From positions 1 to 7,400 of the forward strand of contig JALXFQ010000109.1 in assembly GCA_027067235.1 (NCBI GenBank): a stretch of 7,400 nucleotides of DNA, read 5' to 3'. A program made the position numbers and the translations under genes. Below are positions 1 through 5,853 of the stretch, piece after piece (positions within the stretch are counted from its first letter, which is position 1; each line of letters opens with the position of its first letter). The DNA is from Gammaproteobacteria bacterium (GTDB taxonomy: Bacteria; Pseudomonadota; Gammaproteobacteria; QOAV01). The notes beneath the pieces were generated by a model. That model was not told where the DNA came from. It made no database searches and saw only the letters and a program-made list of their open reading frames with translations.

Positions 1-852
1 CGACTTGCCCCGGCGGATACGTTTATCGGTATTTTGCAGGGCGCGACAGAGCAGGCTGCTGCAATCGTCCAGTTTTTCACAAAGACGTTGCTGATCCAGC
101 GGCGGAAACAGCATTTCGACAAAACCAAACTGGCACAACAGCGACATGGTTTTCACCGCTGCCCCGCCCTGCAACAGCTTGATGACTTCATCGAACAGGC
201 GCGCCCGCGACTGATCCTGCAGCAGATAACCCAGCCTTTTGATATTGTCGACCAGATCCGGCTCCAGTTTCAGATCCAGTTTCGCCGAAAAACGTATGGC
301 GCGCAGCATGCGCACGGCGTCTTCACGAAAGCGTTTTTCCGGGTCACCGATCACATGGAGTTTGCGCTGCTGCAAGTCAGCAAAACCGCCCACATAATCC
401 AGCACTGCATCATCACGAATATCGTAAAACAGCGCATTGATGGTGAAATCACGGCGGAAAGCATCCTCGTATTCCTCGCCGTACACATTGTCGCTGATGA
501 TGCGGCCGGCTTCGGTGGTTTCCAGGTCATCGGCCAGATCGGCGCCGGCGCGAAAAGTCGCCACTTCGATCACTTCCCGGCCAAAACGCACATGCACCAG
601 CCGGAAACGCTTGCCGATGATCCGGCTGCGCCGAAACAGCGGCGCAATTTGTTCCGGCAGAGCGTTTGTCGCCACATCAAAATCTTTCGGCTGCCGGCCC
701 AGAATCAGGTCACGCACACAACCACCCACCAGATAGGCATCATAACCGGCATCCAGCAGGGTATCGATGACGGTACGGGCGCGGCGATCGATATGTTTCG
801 GGTGGATGCCGTGCTGGTCCCGGTGGATGCGTTGCGCTTCGGGCTTACTCAA
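1..852 (-). CDS. pcnB: Poly(A) polymerase I (PcnB), N-terminal 284 residues, cut by the window edge
   Basis: This enzyme adds 3' poly(A) tails to RNA in the cytoplasm and so promotes RNA decay. It belongs to the class II nucleotidyltransferases, which also include CCA-adding enzymes. The nucleotidyltransferase core is visible. LVGGCVRDLILG lies at residues 41-52 and the metal-binding pair is Asp57 and Asp59 in PKDFDV. RFRLVHVRFGREVIEVATFR follows at about 82-101 and RRDFTINAL at about 133-141. The RNA- and tRNA-binding region begins with FREDAVRMLRAIRF. The close match to E. coli PcnB, including the PEQ..LFR segment after the DxD motif, favours poly(A) polymerase over a CCA enzyme. The C-terminal part is outside the window. 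The frame has no ATG before a TAG upstream. I chose the TTG at 852, preceded by AAGGAAG about 10 bases away, because it gives the usual short N-terminus. TTG at 921 is possible but has no ribosome binding site. Confidence 0.93.
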   Translation of the reverse strand, partial: MSKPEAQRIHRDQHGIHPKHIDRRARTVIDTLLDAGYDAYLVGGCVRDLILGRQPKDFDVATNALPEQIAPLFRRSRIIGKRFRLVHVRFGREVIEVATFRAGADLADDLETTEAGRIISDNVYGEEYEDAFRRDFTINALFYDIRDDAVLDYVGGFADLQQRKLHVIGDPEKRFREDAVRMLRAIRFSAKLDLKLEPDLVDNIKRLGYLLQDQSRARLFDEVIKLLQGGAAVKTMSLLCQFGFVEMLFPPLDQQRLCEKLDDCSSLLCRALQNTDKRIRRGKS

Positions 853-933
853 GGCGGAGGGTCTTCCTTTTTTATCTGGCTGTTTGCCGCGTAAGCTAAC
901 GCGCTTTGTAAGCGCTTGCAACAGCAGTAGCGG

Positions 934-954
934 AAAAACCGCGCGCCGGCGCGG
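934..954 (-). terminator. Intrinsic terminator after xerD
   Basis: Read on the minus strand, CCGCGC (954-949) pairs perfectly with GCGCGG (944-939) across a 4-base CGGC loop, and TTTTT (938-934) follows at once. It begins about 19 bases after the xerD stop codon and lies before pcnB. It should end the ogt-xerD transcript and make pcnB depend on its own promoter or on read-through. The stem is short but entirely G-C. Confidence 0.7.
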
Positions 955-972
955 GACTCTGCTCCAGCCATG

Positions 973-1875
973 CTACCCGCGCGGATGATGGCGCGAGTGC
1001 AGTTGTTTCAGGCGCTCGCGGCTGACATGGGTATAAATCTGCGTGGTGGACAGATCCGAATGACCCAGCAGCATCTGCACCGCGCGCAGATCAGCGCCGT
1101 GATTGAGCAGATGCGTGGCAAACGCGTGACGCAGCACATGGGGCGACAACTGCTGTGGATCGATGCCGGCAATCCGGCCATAACGCTTGATGTTTTGCCA
1201 GAAAGCCTGGCGCGACATGGCCTTGCCCCGGCGCGTGGGAAACAGGTCGGCGGTGAGGCTCTGACGTTTGACGAGAGCGGGCCTGCCCTCGGCCAGAAAT
1301 CGCTCTAGCCAGTGGCGCGCCTCGTCACCCAGCGGTACCAGTCGCTCCTTGTTACCCTTGCCGGTAACCCGTATCACGCCCAGTTCGAGATTAAGCTGCG
1401 ACACAAGCAGCCCGATCAGCTCGGACACGCGCAAGCCGCTGGCATACAGAACTTCCAGCATGGCGCGATCACGCAGACCCAGCGCATTGCCGGTATCCGG
1501 CGCGCTGATCAGGTCGCTGACCTGCTGCTCGGACAGGGTTTTCGGCAAGTGCCGACCCAGACGCGGTGCGGCAATCTGTGCTGTGGGGTCGTCCTCGCGC
1601 TGACCGGTCTTGACCAGAAACCGGTAAAAACGTTTCAGGCTGGAGAGCAGCCGCGCCAGGCTGCCGGCGCTGGCGCCGGTACGCGTACGCCAGGCCAGAT
1701 AATCCAGGATGTCGGTGCGTGCCGCCTCAGCAAGACTCGATTGGCGGTTGCCCAGCCAGCGGCAAAAACCGCCCAGATCCCGCCGATAGGCCGCCAGGGT
1801 GTTTTCCGCCAGGCCGGCCTCACTCCACAAGCCGTCGAGCACCCGATCAATCAGGTCAGCATCAGCCCTGTTCAT
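973..1875 (-). CDS. xerD: Site-specific tyrosine recombinase XerD
   Basis: XerD acts with XerC at the chromosomal dif site and, under FtsK control, resolves chromosome dimers before division. The 300-residue length is normal (E. coli 298). The N-terminal SAM-like DNA-binding domain (about 1-100) includes AENTLAAYRRDL. The catalytic domain carries all six expected residues: Arg149 (ASGLRVSEL), Lys173 (TGKGNKERL), His246 and Arg249 (SPHVLRHAFATHLLNHG), His272 (LGHSDLSTTQ) and nucleophile Tyr281 (IYTHV). The C-terminus QLHSRHHPRG closely resembles E. coli XerD and separates it from XerC. The open frame extends upstream, but the ATG at 1875 matches the family N-terminus (MNRADADLIDRVLDGLW). It overlaps the end of the ogt-like gene by 14 bp. 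I see no good Shine-Dalgarno, which suggests translational coupling to ogt. No dif-like site was noticed in the window. Confidence 0.96.
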   Translation of the reverse strand: MNRADADLIDRVLDGLWSEAGLAENTLAAYRRDLGGFCRWLGNRQSSLAEAARTDILDYLAWRTRTGASAGSLARLLSSLKRFYRFLVKTGQREDDPTAQIAAPRLGRHLPKTLSEQQVSDLISAPDTGNALGLRDRAMLEVLYASGLRVSELIGLLVSQLNLELGVIRVTGKGNKERLVPLGDEARHWLERFLAEGRPALVKRQSLTADLFPTRRGKAMSRQAFWQNIKRYGRIAGIDPQQLSPHVLRHAFATHLLNHGADLRAVQMLLGHSDLSTTQIYTHVSRERLKQLHSRHHPRG

Positions 1876-2323
1876 GGGCCAGCAACCAGTGTTTGATGGC
1901 AATAGCCGGACCGCTGGTGGTTCCCATGAAACCGCCAATGCCATGCGCCGATACCGCGCGGTGACACGGCACCACCACTGGCAACGGATTGCTGCGGCAG
2001 GCCTGGGCTGTGGCTTGCGCTCCTGAACCGATCTGCCGGGCCAGTTCGCCATAGCTGCGGGTAGCGCCGACCGGAATTTGCGACAGCGCCTGCCATACCC
2101 GCGTCTGGTGCCGGGTTCCTTCGACCGCATAAGCAAACTCGAAACAATGGTCAGCATTGTCCAGATAGGCCTGAAACTGGTCGATTACGCGCGCATCGCC
2201 TTCCGAGCGGGCAGTCGGCGCTCCGGCCTCAAGGCGGATATGGTGCAGGGTCAGTCCCTTGTGCAGAACCGATATCAATCCAAACGGCGCGGCCACATGC
2301 GAAGTTCTCAGCTGAGTCGCCAT
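1862..2323 (-). CDS. ogt: O6-alkylguanine-DNA alkyltransferase (methylated-DNA--protein-cysteine methyltransferase family)
   Basis: This is a suicide repair protein that moves the alkyl group from O6-alkylguanine in DNA to its own cysteine. At 153 residues it has the short N-terminal domain and the full catalytic C-terminal domain. The nucleophile is Cys120 in PVVVPCHRAV. Asn112 (SNPLP), Tyr91 (SYGEL, helix-turn-helix) and the ending LLAHE are present. Cysteine is kept, so it is not an alkyltransferase-like (Trp-type) protein. Two things are unusual. Placed against human MGMT, the arginine finger (Arg128) is Gln103 (GSGAQATAQAC). The loop after the active site (GIGGFMGTTSGPA) is about four residues longer. 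The start is the ATG at 2323; the open frame continues upstream but that part has no family resemblance. No Shine-Dalgarno precedes it, and a TACAAT at 2335-2330 would give a leaderless mRNA. The assignment to Ogt rather than an Ada C-terminal domain is by size and absence of Ada domains. Confidence 0.88.
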   Translation of the reverse strand: MATQLRTSHVAAPFGLISVLHKGLTLHHIRLEAGAPTARSEGDARVIDQFQAYLDNADHCFEFAYAVEGTRHQTRVWQALSQIPVGATRSYGELARQIGSGAQATAQACRSNPLPVVVPCHRAVSAHGIGGFMGTTSGPAIAIKHWLLAHEQG

Positions 2324-2329
2324 GACGCC

Positions 2330-2335
2330 ATTGTA
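2330..2335 (-). promoter_or_regulatory. Possible -10 element (TACAAT) for ogt, predicting a leaderless transcript
   Basis: Minus-strand TACAAT matches five of six bases of the sigma-70 -10 consensus and lies 6 bases before the ogt ATG. A start 6-7 bases downstream would put the 5' end at or next to the A of the ATG. This fits the absence of a Shine-Dalgarno. The -35 region would fall in the T-tract of the preceding terminator and does not match consensus well, so this is tentative. Confidence 0.33.
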
Positions 2336-2352
2336 AACGCATCGGCAGGCAC

Positions 2353-2380
2353 AAAAAAAGCGCTGCAGGGCAACGCTTTT
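2353..2380 (-). terminator. Intrinsic terminator of the rpsP-rimM-trmD-rplS operon
   Basis: On the minus strand, AAAAGCGTTGC (2380-2370) pairs with GCAGCGCTTTT (2366-2356), 11 pairs with one G-T wobble, around a 3-base loop. The A-rich 5' arm and a run of seven T (2359-2353) complete a typical rho-independent terminator. It lies about 65 bases after the rplS stop and 30 bases before the ogt start, so it separates the ribosomal operon from the repair and recombination genes. On the plus strand the following run has only four T, so it is probably one-directional. Confidence 0.85.
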
Positions 2381-2444
2381 CGACTCCGGGCGAAATCGCG
2401 CCCGACAACCCGCGCTGAAAGACGGGCCGGGCGGACGCGTCCTG

Positions 2445-2789
2445 TCAGAGCTTTTCCTTGATACGCGCTGCCTTGCCGGTCCGCTCGCGCAGATAATACA
2501 GCTTGGCGCGGCGTACATCGCCACGACGTTTCACCGTGATGCTGTCCACCAGCGGGCTGTGGGTCTGGAACACGCGCTCCACCCCTTCGCCATAGGAAAT
2601 CTTGCGTACGGTAAAGGCGGAATTGATGCCGCGATTGCGCTTGGCGATCACGACGCCTTCAAACGCCTGCAGACGCTCGCGCTTGCCTTCTTTTACACGG
2701 ACCTGTACGACGACTGTGTCGCCGGGGCCAAATTCCGGAACGTCAGATTTCATCTGCGCCTGTTCCAGTTGTTTGATGATGTCAGTCAT
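2445..2789 (-). CDS. rplS: 50S ribosomal protein L19
   Basis: L19 is a large-subunit protein at the interface with the 30S subunit. The 114-residue length is normal (E. coli 115). The family pattern runs end to end: N-terminal helix MTDIIKQLEQAQMK, then GDTVVVQVRVKEG, RLQAFEGVVIAKRNRG, FTVRKISYGEGVERVF and the basic C-terminus with RRAKLYYLRERTGKAARIKE. It is the last gene of the operon. Its ATG overlaps the trmD stop as ATGA (4 bp). A good Shine-Dalgarno, AGGAG, sits 9 bases upstream inside trmD, so it can be initiated directly as well as by coupling. An intrinsic terminator follows. Nothing unusual is seen. Confidence 0.98.
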   Translation of the reverse strand: MTDIIKQLEQAQMKSDVPEFGPGDTVVVQVRVKEGKRERLQAFEGVVIAKRNRGINSAFTVRKISYGEGVERVFQTHSPLVDSITVKRRGDVRRAKLYYLRERTGKAARIKEKL

Positions 2790-3544
2790 GTCTCGGTGCT
2801 CCTGTTTCGCCCGTATTCCAGTTTGAATTCATTCAGCAACGTCAGCTCCTGTGCCGACAGCTTGCGCCGCGCCAGCAAATCCGGCCGCCGCAACCAGGTT
2901 CTGCCCAGCGATTGTTTCAATCGCCAGAGCCTTATTTTTTCGTGATCCCCGTCCAGCAAAACCGCGGGAACCGCCTTGCCGGAAAACTCCCGTGGCCGGC
3001 TGTAATGGGCGCAATCCAGCAGGCCCTGGTAAAACGAATCCTGCTCGACCGACAACTCGTCGCCTACAGCGCCAGGCAATTGCCGTATCAGCGCATCGAT
3101 CATCACCATCACCGGCAGCTCGCCACCGCTGACCACATAATCGCCGATCGACCACTCCTCATCCACCAGCGTTTCGACTACGCGTTCATCCACGCCTTCA
3201 TAACGCCCGGCGAGAAAAATCAGGCCCGGCTCCCGTTTCAGTTCGCAGACGCCCCGATTGTCCAGAGGCCGGCCCTGGGGCGACATATAAATCACCTTGC
3301 GCCTGATTTCATCACGCCGGTGCGCCGCTTCGATGGCCCGGGACAACGGCTCGGCCAGCATCACCATGCCCGGACCGCCACCGTAGGGGCGATCATCCAC
3401 AGTACGATGCCGATCGCTGGTAAAATCGCGCGGATTGATCGTATCCAGACTGACCAGACCGTTTTCAAACGCCCTGCGCGTAATGCCATAATCGGTCAGT
3501 GCGCGAAACATCTCCGGGAACAGCGTTATGACATCCAGTCGCAT
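2786..3544 (-). CDS. trmD: tRNA (guanine-N1)-methyltransferase TrmD
   Basis: TrmD uses S-adenosylmethionine to methylate N1 of G37 next to the anticodon of a tRNA subset, which prevents +1 frameshifting. It is a SPOUT-family homodimer with a trefoil knot. The 252-residue sequence shows MRLDVITLFPEMF at the start and DDRPYGGGPGMVM at about 50-62. The knot and cofactor loops are SPQG (88-91), LAGRYEGVDER (111-121) and SIGDYVVSGGELP (132-144). Arg154 and Asp169 fall at the same numbers as the catalytic residues described for the H. influenzae and E. coli enzymes. The C-terminal domain has LLDCAHYSRP and LKQSLGRTWLRRPDLL. The knot has Ala where E. coli has Cys (CGRYEG), an ordinary variant. It starts 25 bases after rimM with only a weak ribosome binding site and overlaps rplS by 4 bp. 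Confidence 0.98.
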   Translation of the reverse strand: MRLDVITLFPEMFRALTDYGITRRAFENGLVSLDTINPRDFTSDRHRTVDDRPYGGGPGMVMLAEPLSRAIEAAHRRDEIRRKVIYMSPQGRPLDNRGVCELKREPGLIFLAGRYEGVDERVVETLVDEEWSIGDYVVSGGELPVMVMIDALIRQLPGAVGDELSVEQDSFYQGLLDCAHYSRPREFSGKAVPAVLLDGDHEKIRLWRLKQSLGRTWLRRPDLLARRKLSAQELTLLNEFKLEYGRNRSTET

Positions 3545-3569
3545 GTTCTGTCCGGCGCATTCACCAAGG

Positions 3570-4106
3570 TTAAAAATCCGGGTCCCAGTCCACGGTCATT
3601 GTCTGCCCATCCACATCGACCTCGCGCACGGTCTGCGGCGTATACGGTATCAGTCGCTCGCGTTCGCCGACAACCACCAGCACATCATTGGCGCCGGTTT
3701 CCATCAATGCGCTGACCGTTCCCAGATCGCTTCCGTCCAGCGTCATCACCCGCAAACCCAGCAGCTCCGCCCAGTAATACTCGCCTGGTGCCAGGCTTGG
3801 CAGATCGGCCAGCGGGATATGGATGCTCTGGCCAGCCAGCCGCGTAGCCTGATCACGATCATCCACGCCTTCCAGTTTCGCCCGCAGGCCCTTGCCGGCG
3901 CGACCACCCTCGATCAGGCGGTAAGCCTGCGCACTGTCTCCTTCGCCCAGCCACCAGTGACGAAATTCAAAAATCGATTCCCGCGGCCGGGCATGGGAAA
4001 AAATCTTGACCCAGCCCCGAACACCGTGGACGCCCACTACTTCACCGAGGCGAACCATACGGCCGGCATTCTTGCCGGCGCCCTGCGTATCAGGGTCTAA
4101 AATCAA
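3570..4106 (-). CDS. rimM: 16S rRNA processing protein RimM
   Basis: RimM is an assembly factor that binds ribosomal protein S19 in the 30S head and aids 16S rRNA maturation. The length of 178 residues is close to E. coli (182). The N-terminal RimM barrel (about 17-97) includes RLGEVVGVHGVRGWVKIFS and the LEGVDDRDQA segment at 78-87. The C-terminal PRC-barrel (about 104-178) includes GEYYWAELLG with the YYW motif at 110-112, METGANDVLVV at 135-145 and the terminal VDWDPDF. I kept the first ATG (4106) because AGGA lies 7 bases upstream of it. The internal ATG at 4058 (Met17) has no Shine-Dalgarno but begins closer to the conserved domain. The gene is 34 bases after rpsP and 25 before trmD, within one operon. 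Confidence 0.96.
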   Translation of the reverse strand: MILDPDTQGAGKNAGRMVRLGEVVGVHGVRGWVKIFSHARPRESIFEFRHWWLGEGDSAQAYRLIEGGRAGKGLRAKLEGVDDRDQATRLAGQSIHIPLADLPSLAPGEYYWAELLGLRVMTLDGSDLGTVSALMETGANDVLVVVGERERLIPYTPQTVREVDVDGQTMTVDWDPDF

Positions 4107-4140
4107 ATCCTGTTACCCGGGTTGCGCCAGGAACCCTGGG

Positions 4141-4389
4141 TCAGGCGTTGGCGGCCGCCTTTTTCACCAGCGATGCCACACGATCGGACATTTTTGCGCC
4201 CTTGGAAACCCAATAGTCGATGCGCTCCCTGTCCAGCCGCAGCGCTTCTTCGTTTTCGGCCGCCTGGGGGTTGAAAAAGCCAACGCGCTCGATGAATTTT
4301 CCGCCCGGCGCGCGACGACTGTCCGACACCAGAACCGTATAAAAAGGCCGCTTTTTGGCGCCGCCTCTGGCCAAACGAATCACTACCAT
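4141..4389 (-). CDS. rpsP: 30S ribosomal protein S16
   Basis: S16 is a small-subunit assembly protein that binds 16S rRNA. The 82-residue sequence is normal in length and opens with the family signature MVVIRLARGGAKKRPFYTV, then FIERVGFFNPQA at about 32-43 and the conserved RIDYWVSKGA helix (56-65). It is the first gene of the rpsP-rimM-trmD-rplS operon. A GAGGGG Shine-Dalgarno lies about 11 bases before the ATG. A likely promoter and a terminator-like hairpin lie just upstream. In other gammaproteobacteria rpsP usually follows ffh directly; here a SPOR-like gene lies between them. Confidence 0.97.
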   Translation of the reverse strand: MVVIRLARGGAKKRPFYTVLVSDSRRAPGGKFIERVGFFNPQAAENEEALRLDRERIDYWVSKGAKMSDRVASLVKKAAANA

Positions 4390-4424
4390 TGAATTCAGAA
4401 TCCCCTCGAAAGGATGTCCAGGTT

Positions 4425-4448
4425 AAAAAAACGGCGGATTCTACCGCC
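4425..4448 (-). terminator. Terminator-like hairpin between the SPOR-like gene and rpsP
   Basis: On the minus strand GGCGG (4448-4444) pairs with CCGCC (4437-4433) across a 6-base loop, TAGAAT. One G and then seven T (4431-4425) follow. The 5-bp stem is short but all G-C. It would end transcripts arriving from the SPOR-like gene about 100 bases after its stop. The loop is also the best -10 sequence for rpsP, so the two signals overlap. Confidence 0.55.
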
Positions 4449-4465
4449 CCGGGCGCAGAATTCAA
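4438..4465 (-). promoter_or_regulatory. Probable sigma-70 promoter of the rpsP operon
   Basis: On the minus strand, TTGAAT (4465-4460) is followed after 16 bases by TAGAAT (4443-4438), four and five matches to the -35 and -10 consensus. The predicted start near 4431 gives a leader of about 42 bases before the rpsP ATG with its GAGGGG ribosome binding site. A transcript from this start would leave out the 5' arm of the overlapping terminator-like hairpin and so escape it. Confidence 0.5.
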
Positions 4466-4470
4466 ACACT

Positions 4471-4492
4471 AAATGCATGCCTGTCTGCATTT
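4471..4492 (-). repeat. Short inverted repeat upstream of the rpsP promoter
   Basis: AAATGCA (4471-4477) and TGCATTT (4486-4492) form a perfect 7-bp inverted repeat with an 8-base spacer. It is A/T-rich in a GC-rich setting and lies just upstream of the proposed -35 of rpsP and after the SPOR-like gene. It could be a dyad operator or a weak 3' hairpin; the sequence does not decide which. Confidence 0.4.
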
Positions 4493-4544
4493 TTCGCCCC
4501 GAACACGGCTCCAGCGGTCGCATACCCGCCCTGCTGCGGCCGGT

Positions 4545-5729
4545 TCAGCGTGCCGCTACAGCCGATTGTGCCACCCGGGTTTTCGCCGGATCATGAGCAT
4601 GCAACAGCCCGGCGGAGCCGGCATCGCCGCTGGCAGCGTCCTTTAGCACGCCTGCCGTAATCATCACCGGTGACACACCGGCGCGGGCTCTGATGCGGCC
4701 CAACGCGACCTGCGCAGCGTTGTAATCCGGAAAACCGCCAATAACAGCGGCGTAACGCCGGGTGCCGCCCACGCTATAGTCAAGCAGATGTATTTTACTA
4801 TCCGGCACCATGCCGGCAACGACCCGAAGCAGGTGTTTCCGGTTCGCGCCTGTAGTGACCAGCACCAGCAAATCATCTCGTTGCCGGGCCGCCAGCCATC
4901 GCCTGTCTGCGTGCAGGGAGTCCGGCGCGGAATCAGCGGCGCCGGCAGGGCTGTGCGGATCGCCGAAGGACAATAATTGCAGATTTGGCGAGCCCAGTTT
5001 CTTGATCCATGCGTATTCGCGAACTTTCGCCGGCAGGGCCTGCAGATCCCGGCGCGCTTCCGGCAACGACGCATAGCGTCCCTTGAGCAGGGTTACCCAC
5101 GGATCGGCCGAATCCCTGGCGCGAGCGTAATAGGCATCGTCAATGCGGTTTTCGCTTATAAACTGGCGCAGTTCCGCAACGGTTTCCGCAGAATACAGAC
5201 TGATAGCGTAGACCGACGGCCCGGCAGTTTCACCGTTGCGTCCCGCGGCCACAGCGGCGTCCGCATCACCGACGCCATGCAGGCGCGCGATCACCCGGCT
5301 CAGCGGTTGCACGCGCGGGGAAAACAGGCGAATCTGCCGCGGCAGGCCGGCCACGGCCCTGCCTGCGGCGGCGGCGGTGGGAAAGACGCCATAGGTCAGA
5401 AAGTGCCACAGCTCACCATGGCGCTTTATCTGATAGCGCGCCAGCGGTTGATCCGGCTGCCATTGGCGGGTAAACGCGGGTATGGCGTAGTCGTCGGTAT
5501 CGGCAAAAATCTGGACTGTGAAAAACCGCGGATCCTGTCGCGCCAGCCAGGCTGCAGGCCTGATCGGGGTTGACACAGTTGCGGTTGACCGTTCCGGACC
5601 GGGGGAAACAGAATCCAGGGCGGTCTGCGCGCGCGAGGCCTGCGGCTCCGGGTTGTTCCTGGTCAGCGCAAAAGCCGTGGCGCTCAGCGCCAGAACAACC
5701 GAAGCAATTACAAGCTGCCTCCGAAACAC
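4545..5729 (-). CDS. Membrane-anchored or secreted protein with three tandem SPOR-like domains
   Basis: SPOR domains bind glycan strands stripped of stem peptides and often recruit envelope proteins to the division septum (as in FtsN, DamX, DedD, RlpA). The 394-residue protein starts with a basic end (FRRQ) and a hydrophobic stretch (about 6-22). AFA at 19-21 could be a signal peptidase site, or the segment could stay as an anchor. A low-complexity linker (about 23-64) follows. Three units share the beta-alpha-beta-beta-alpha-beta pattern with a central G-aromatic turn: about 68-149 (FFTVQIF, WHFLTYGVF, AVAGLP), 172-254 (SVYAISLY, WVTLLKGRY, LQALP) and 285-365 (DLLVLVTT, YAAVIGGF, weaker). 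A 29-residue tail follows. The start is GTG at 5729 with GAGG 7 bases upstream. It lies between ffh and rpsP, which are usually adjacent, and has its own likely promoter. The first two SPOR calls are fairly firm, the third is tentative. I do not recognise a named homologue, and a role in cell division is only inferred. Confidence 0.82.
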   Translation of the reverse strand: MFRRQLVIASVVLALSATAFALTRNNPEPQASRAQTALDSVSPGPERSTATVSTPIRPAAWLARQDPRFFTVQIFADTDDYAIPAFTRQWQPDQPLARYQIKRHGELWHFLTYGVFPTAAAAGRAVAGLPRQIRLFSPRVQPLSRVIARLHGVGDADAAVAAGRNGETAGPSVYAISLYSAETVAELRQFISENRIDDAYYARARDSADPWVTLLKGRYASLPEARRDLQALPAKVREYAWIKKLGSPNLQLLSFGDPHSPAGAADSAPDSLHADRRWLAARQRDDLLVLVTTGANRKHLLRVVAGMVPDSKIHLLDYSVGGTRRYAAVIGGFPDYNAAQVALGRIRARAGVSPVMITAGVLKDAASGDAGSAGLLHAHDPAKTRVAQSAVAAR

Positions 5730-5804
5730 GGTATTACCTCACTATTTCGCCTGTCCCTACCCTGATTCAGACTGCCCCACCGTCAAAATCAGCCCCGTGC
5801 GGCT

Positions 5805-5813
5805 ATCATAGCA
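5805..5813 (-). promoter_or_regulatory. Probable extended -10 promoter of the SPOR-like gene
   Basis: In the 124-base gap after ffh, the minus strand reads TGCTATGAT: an extended -10 (TGn) joined to TATGAT, five of six matches. No convincing -35 is seen, which extended -10 promoters can tolerate. A start near 5798 would give a leader of about 70 bases before the GTG start. No clear intrinsic terminator follows ffh, so read-through from ffh may also contribute. Confidence 0.42.
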
Positions 5814-5853
5814 CATCAGCTCGTCTCCCGCCCGTAACGGCGCCGACCCCTGC

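Noticed and set aside
34..894. A 286-codon open frame on the plus strand opposite pcnB
   Set aside because: The minus strand encodes a clearly recognisable PcnB throughout. The plus-strand frame resembles no family and mirrors the codon use of the real gene.
973..1875. XerD as an integrase of a mobile element
   Set aside because: It matches chromosomal XerD to the last residues, and there are no attachment repeats, tRNA gene or cargo nearby.
1876..2157. The 94-residue upstream extension of the xerD frame
   Set aside because: It lies opposite no gene but inside the ogt-like coding sequence in another frame, and its residues match nothing. The ATG at 1875 matches the XerD N-terminus.
2324..2524. 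The 67-residue upstream extension of the ogt frame
   Set aside because: It runs through the operon terminator and into the end of rplS. It is rich in Arg, Ser and Pro with no family similarity, so the ATG at 2323 is preferred.
2912..3715. A 267-codon plus-strand open frame across trmD and the end of rimM
   Set aside because: It is antisense to two conserved genes and shows no domain or motif. It is a by-product of high GC and codon bias.
4103..4465. A 120-codon minus-strand frame overlapping rpsP
   Set aside because: It is out of frame with rpsP, which matches S16 over its full length, and has no similarity of its own.
5784..5808. Possible terminator after ffh (AGCC/GGCT followed by GATTTTG on the minus strand)
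   Set aside because: The stem is only 4 bp and the T-run only four bases, and it lies just downstream of the extended -10 element. It is too weak to call.
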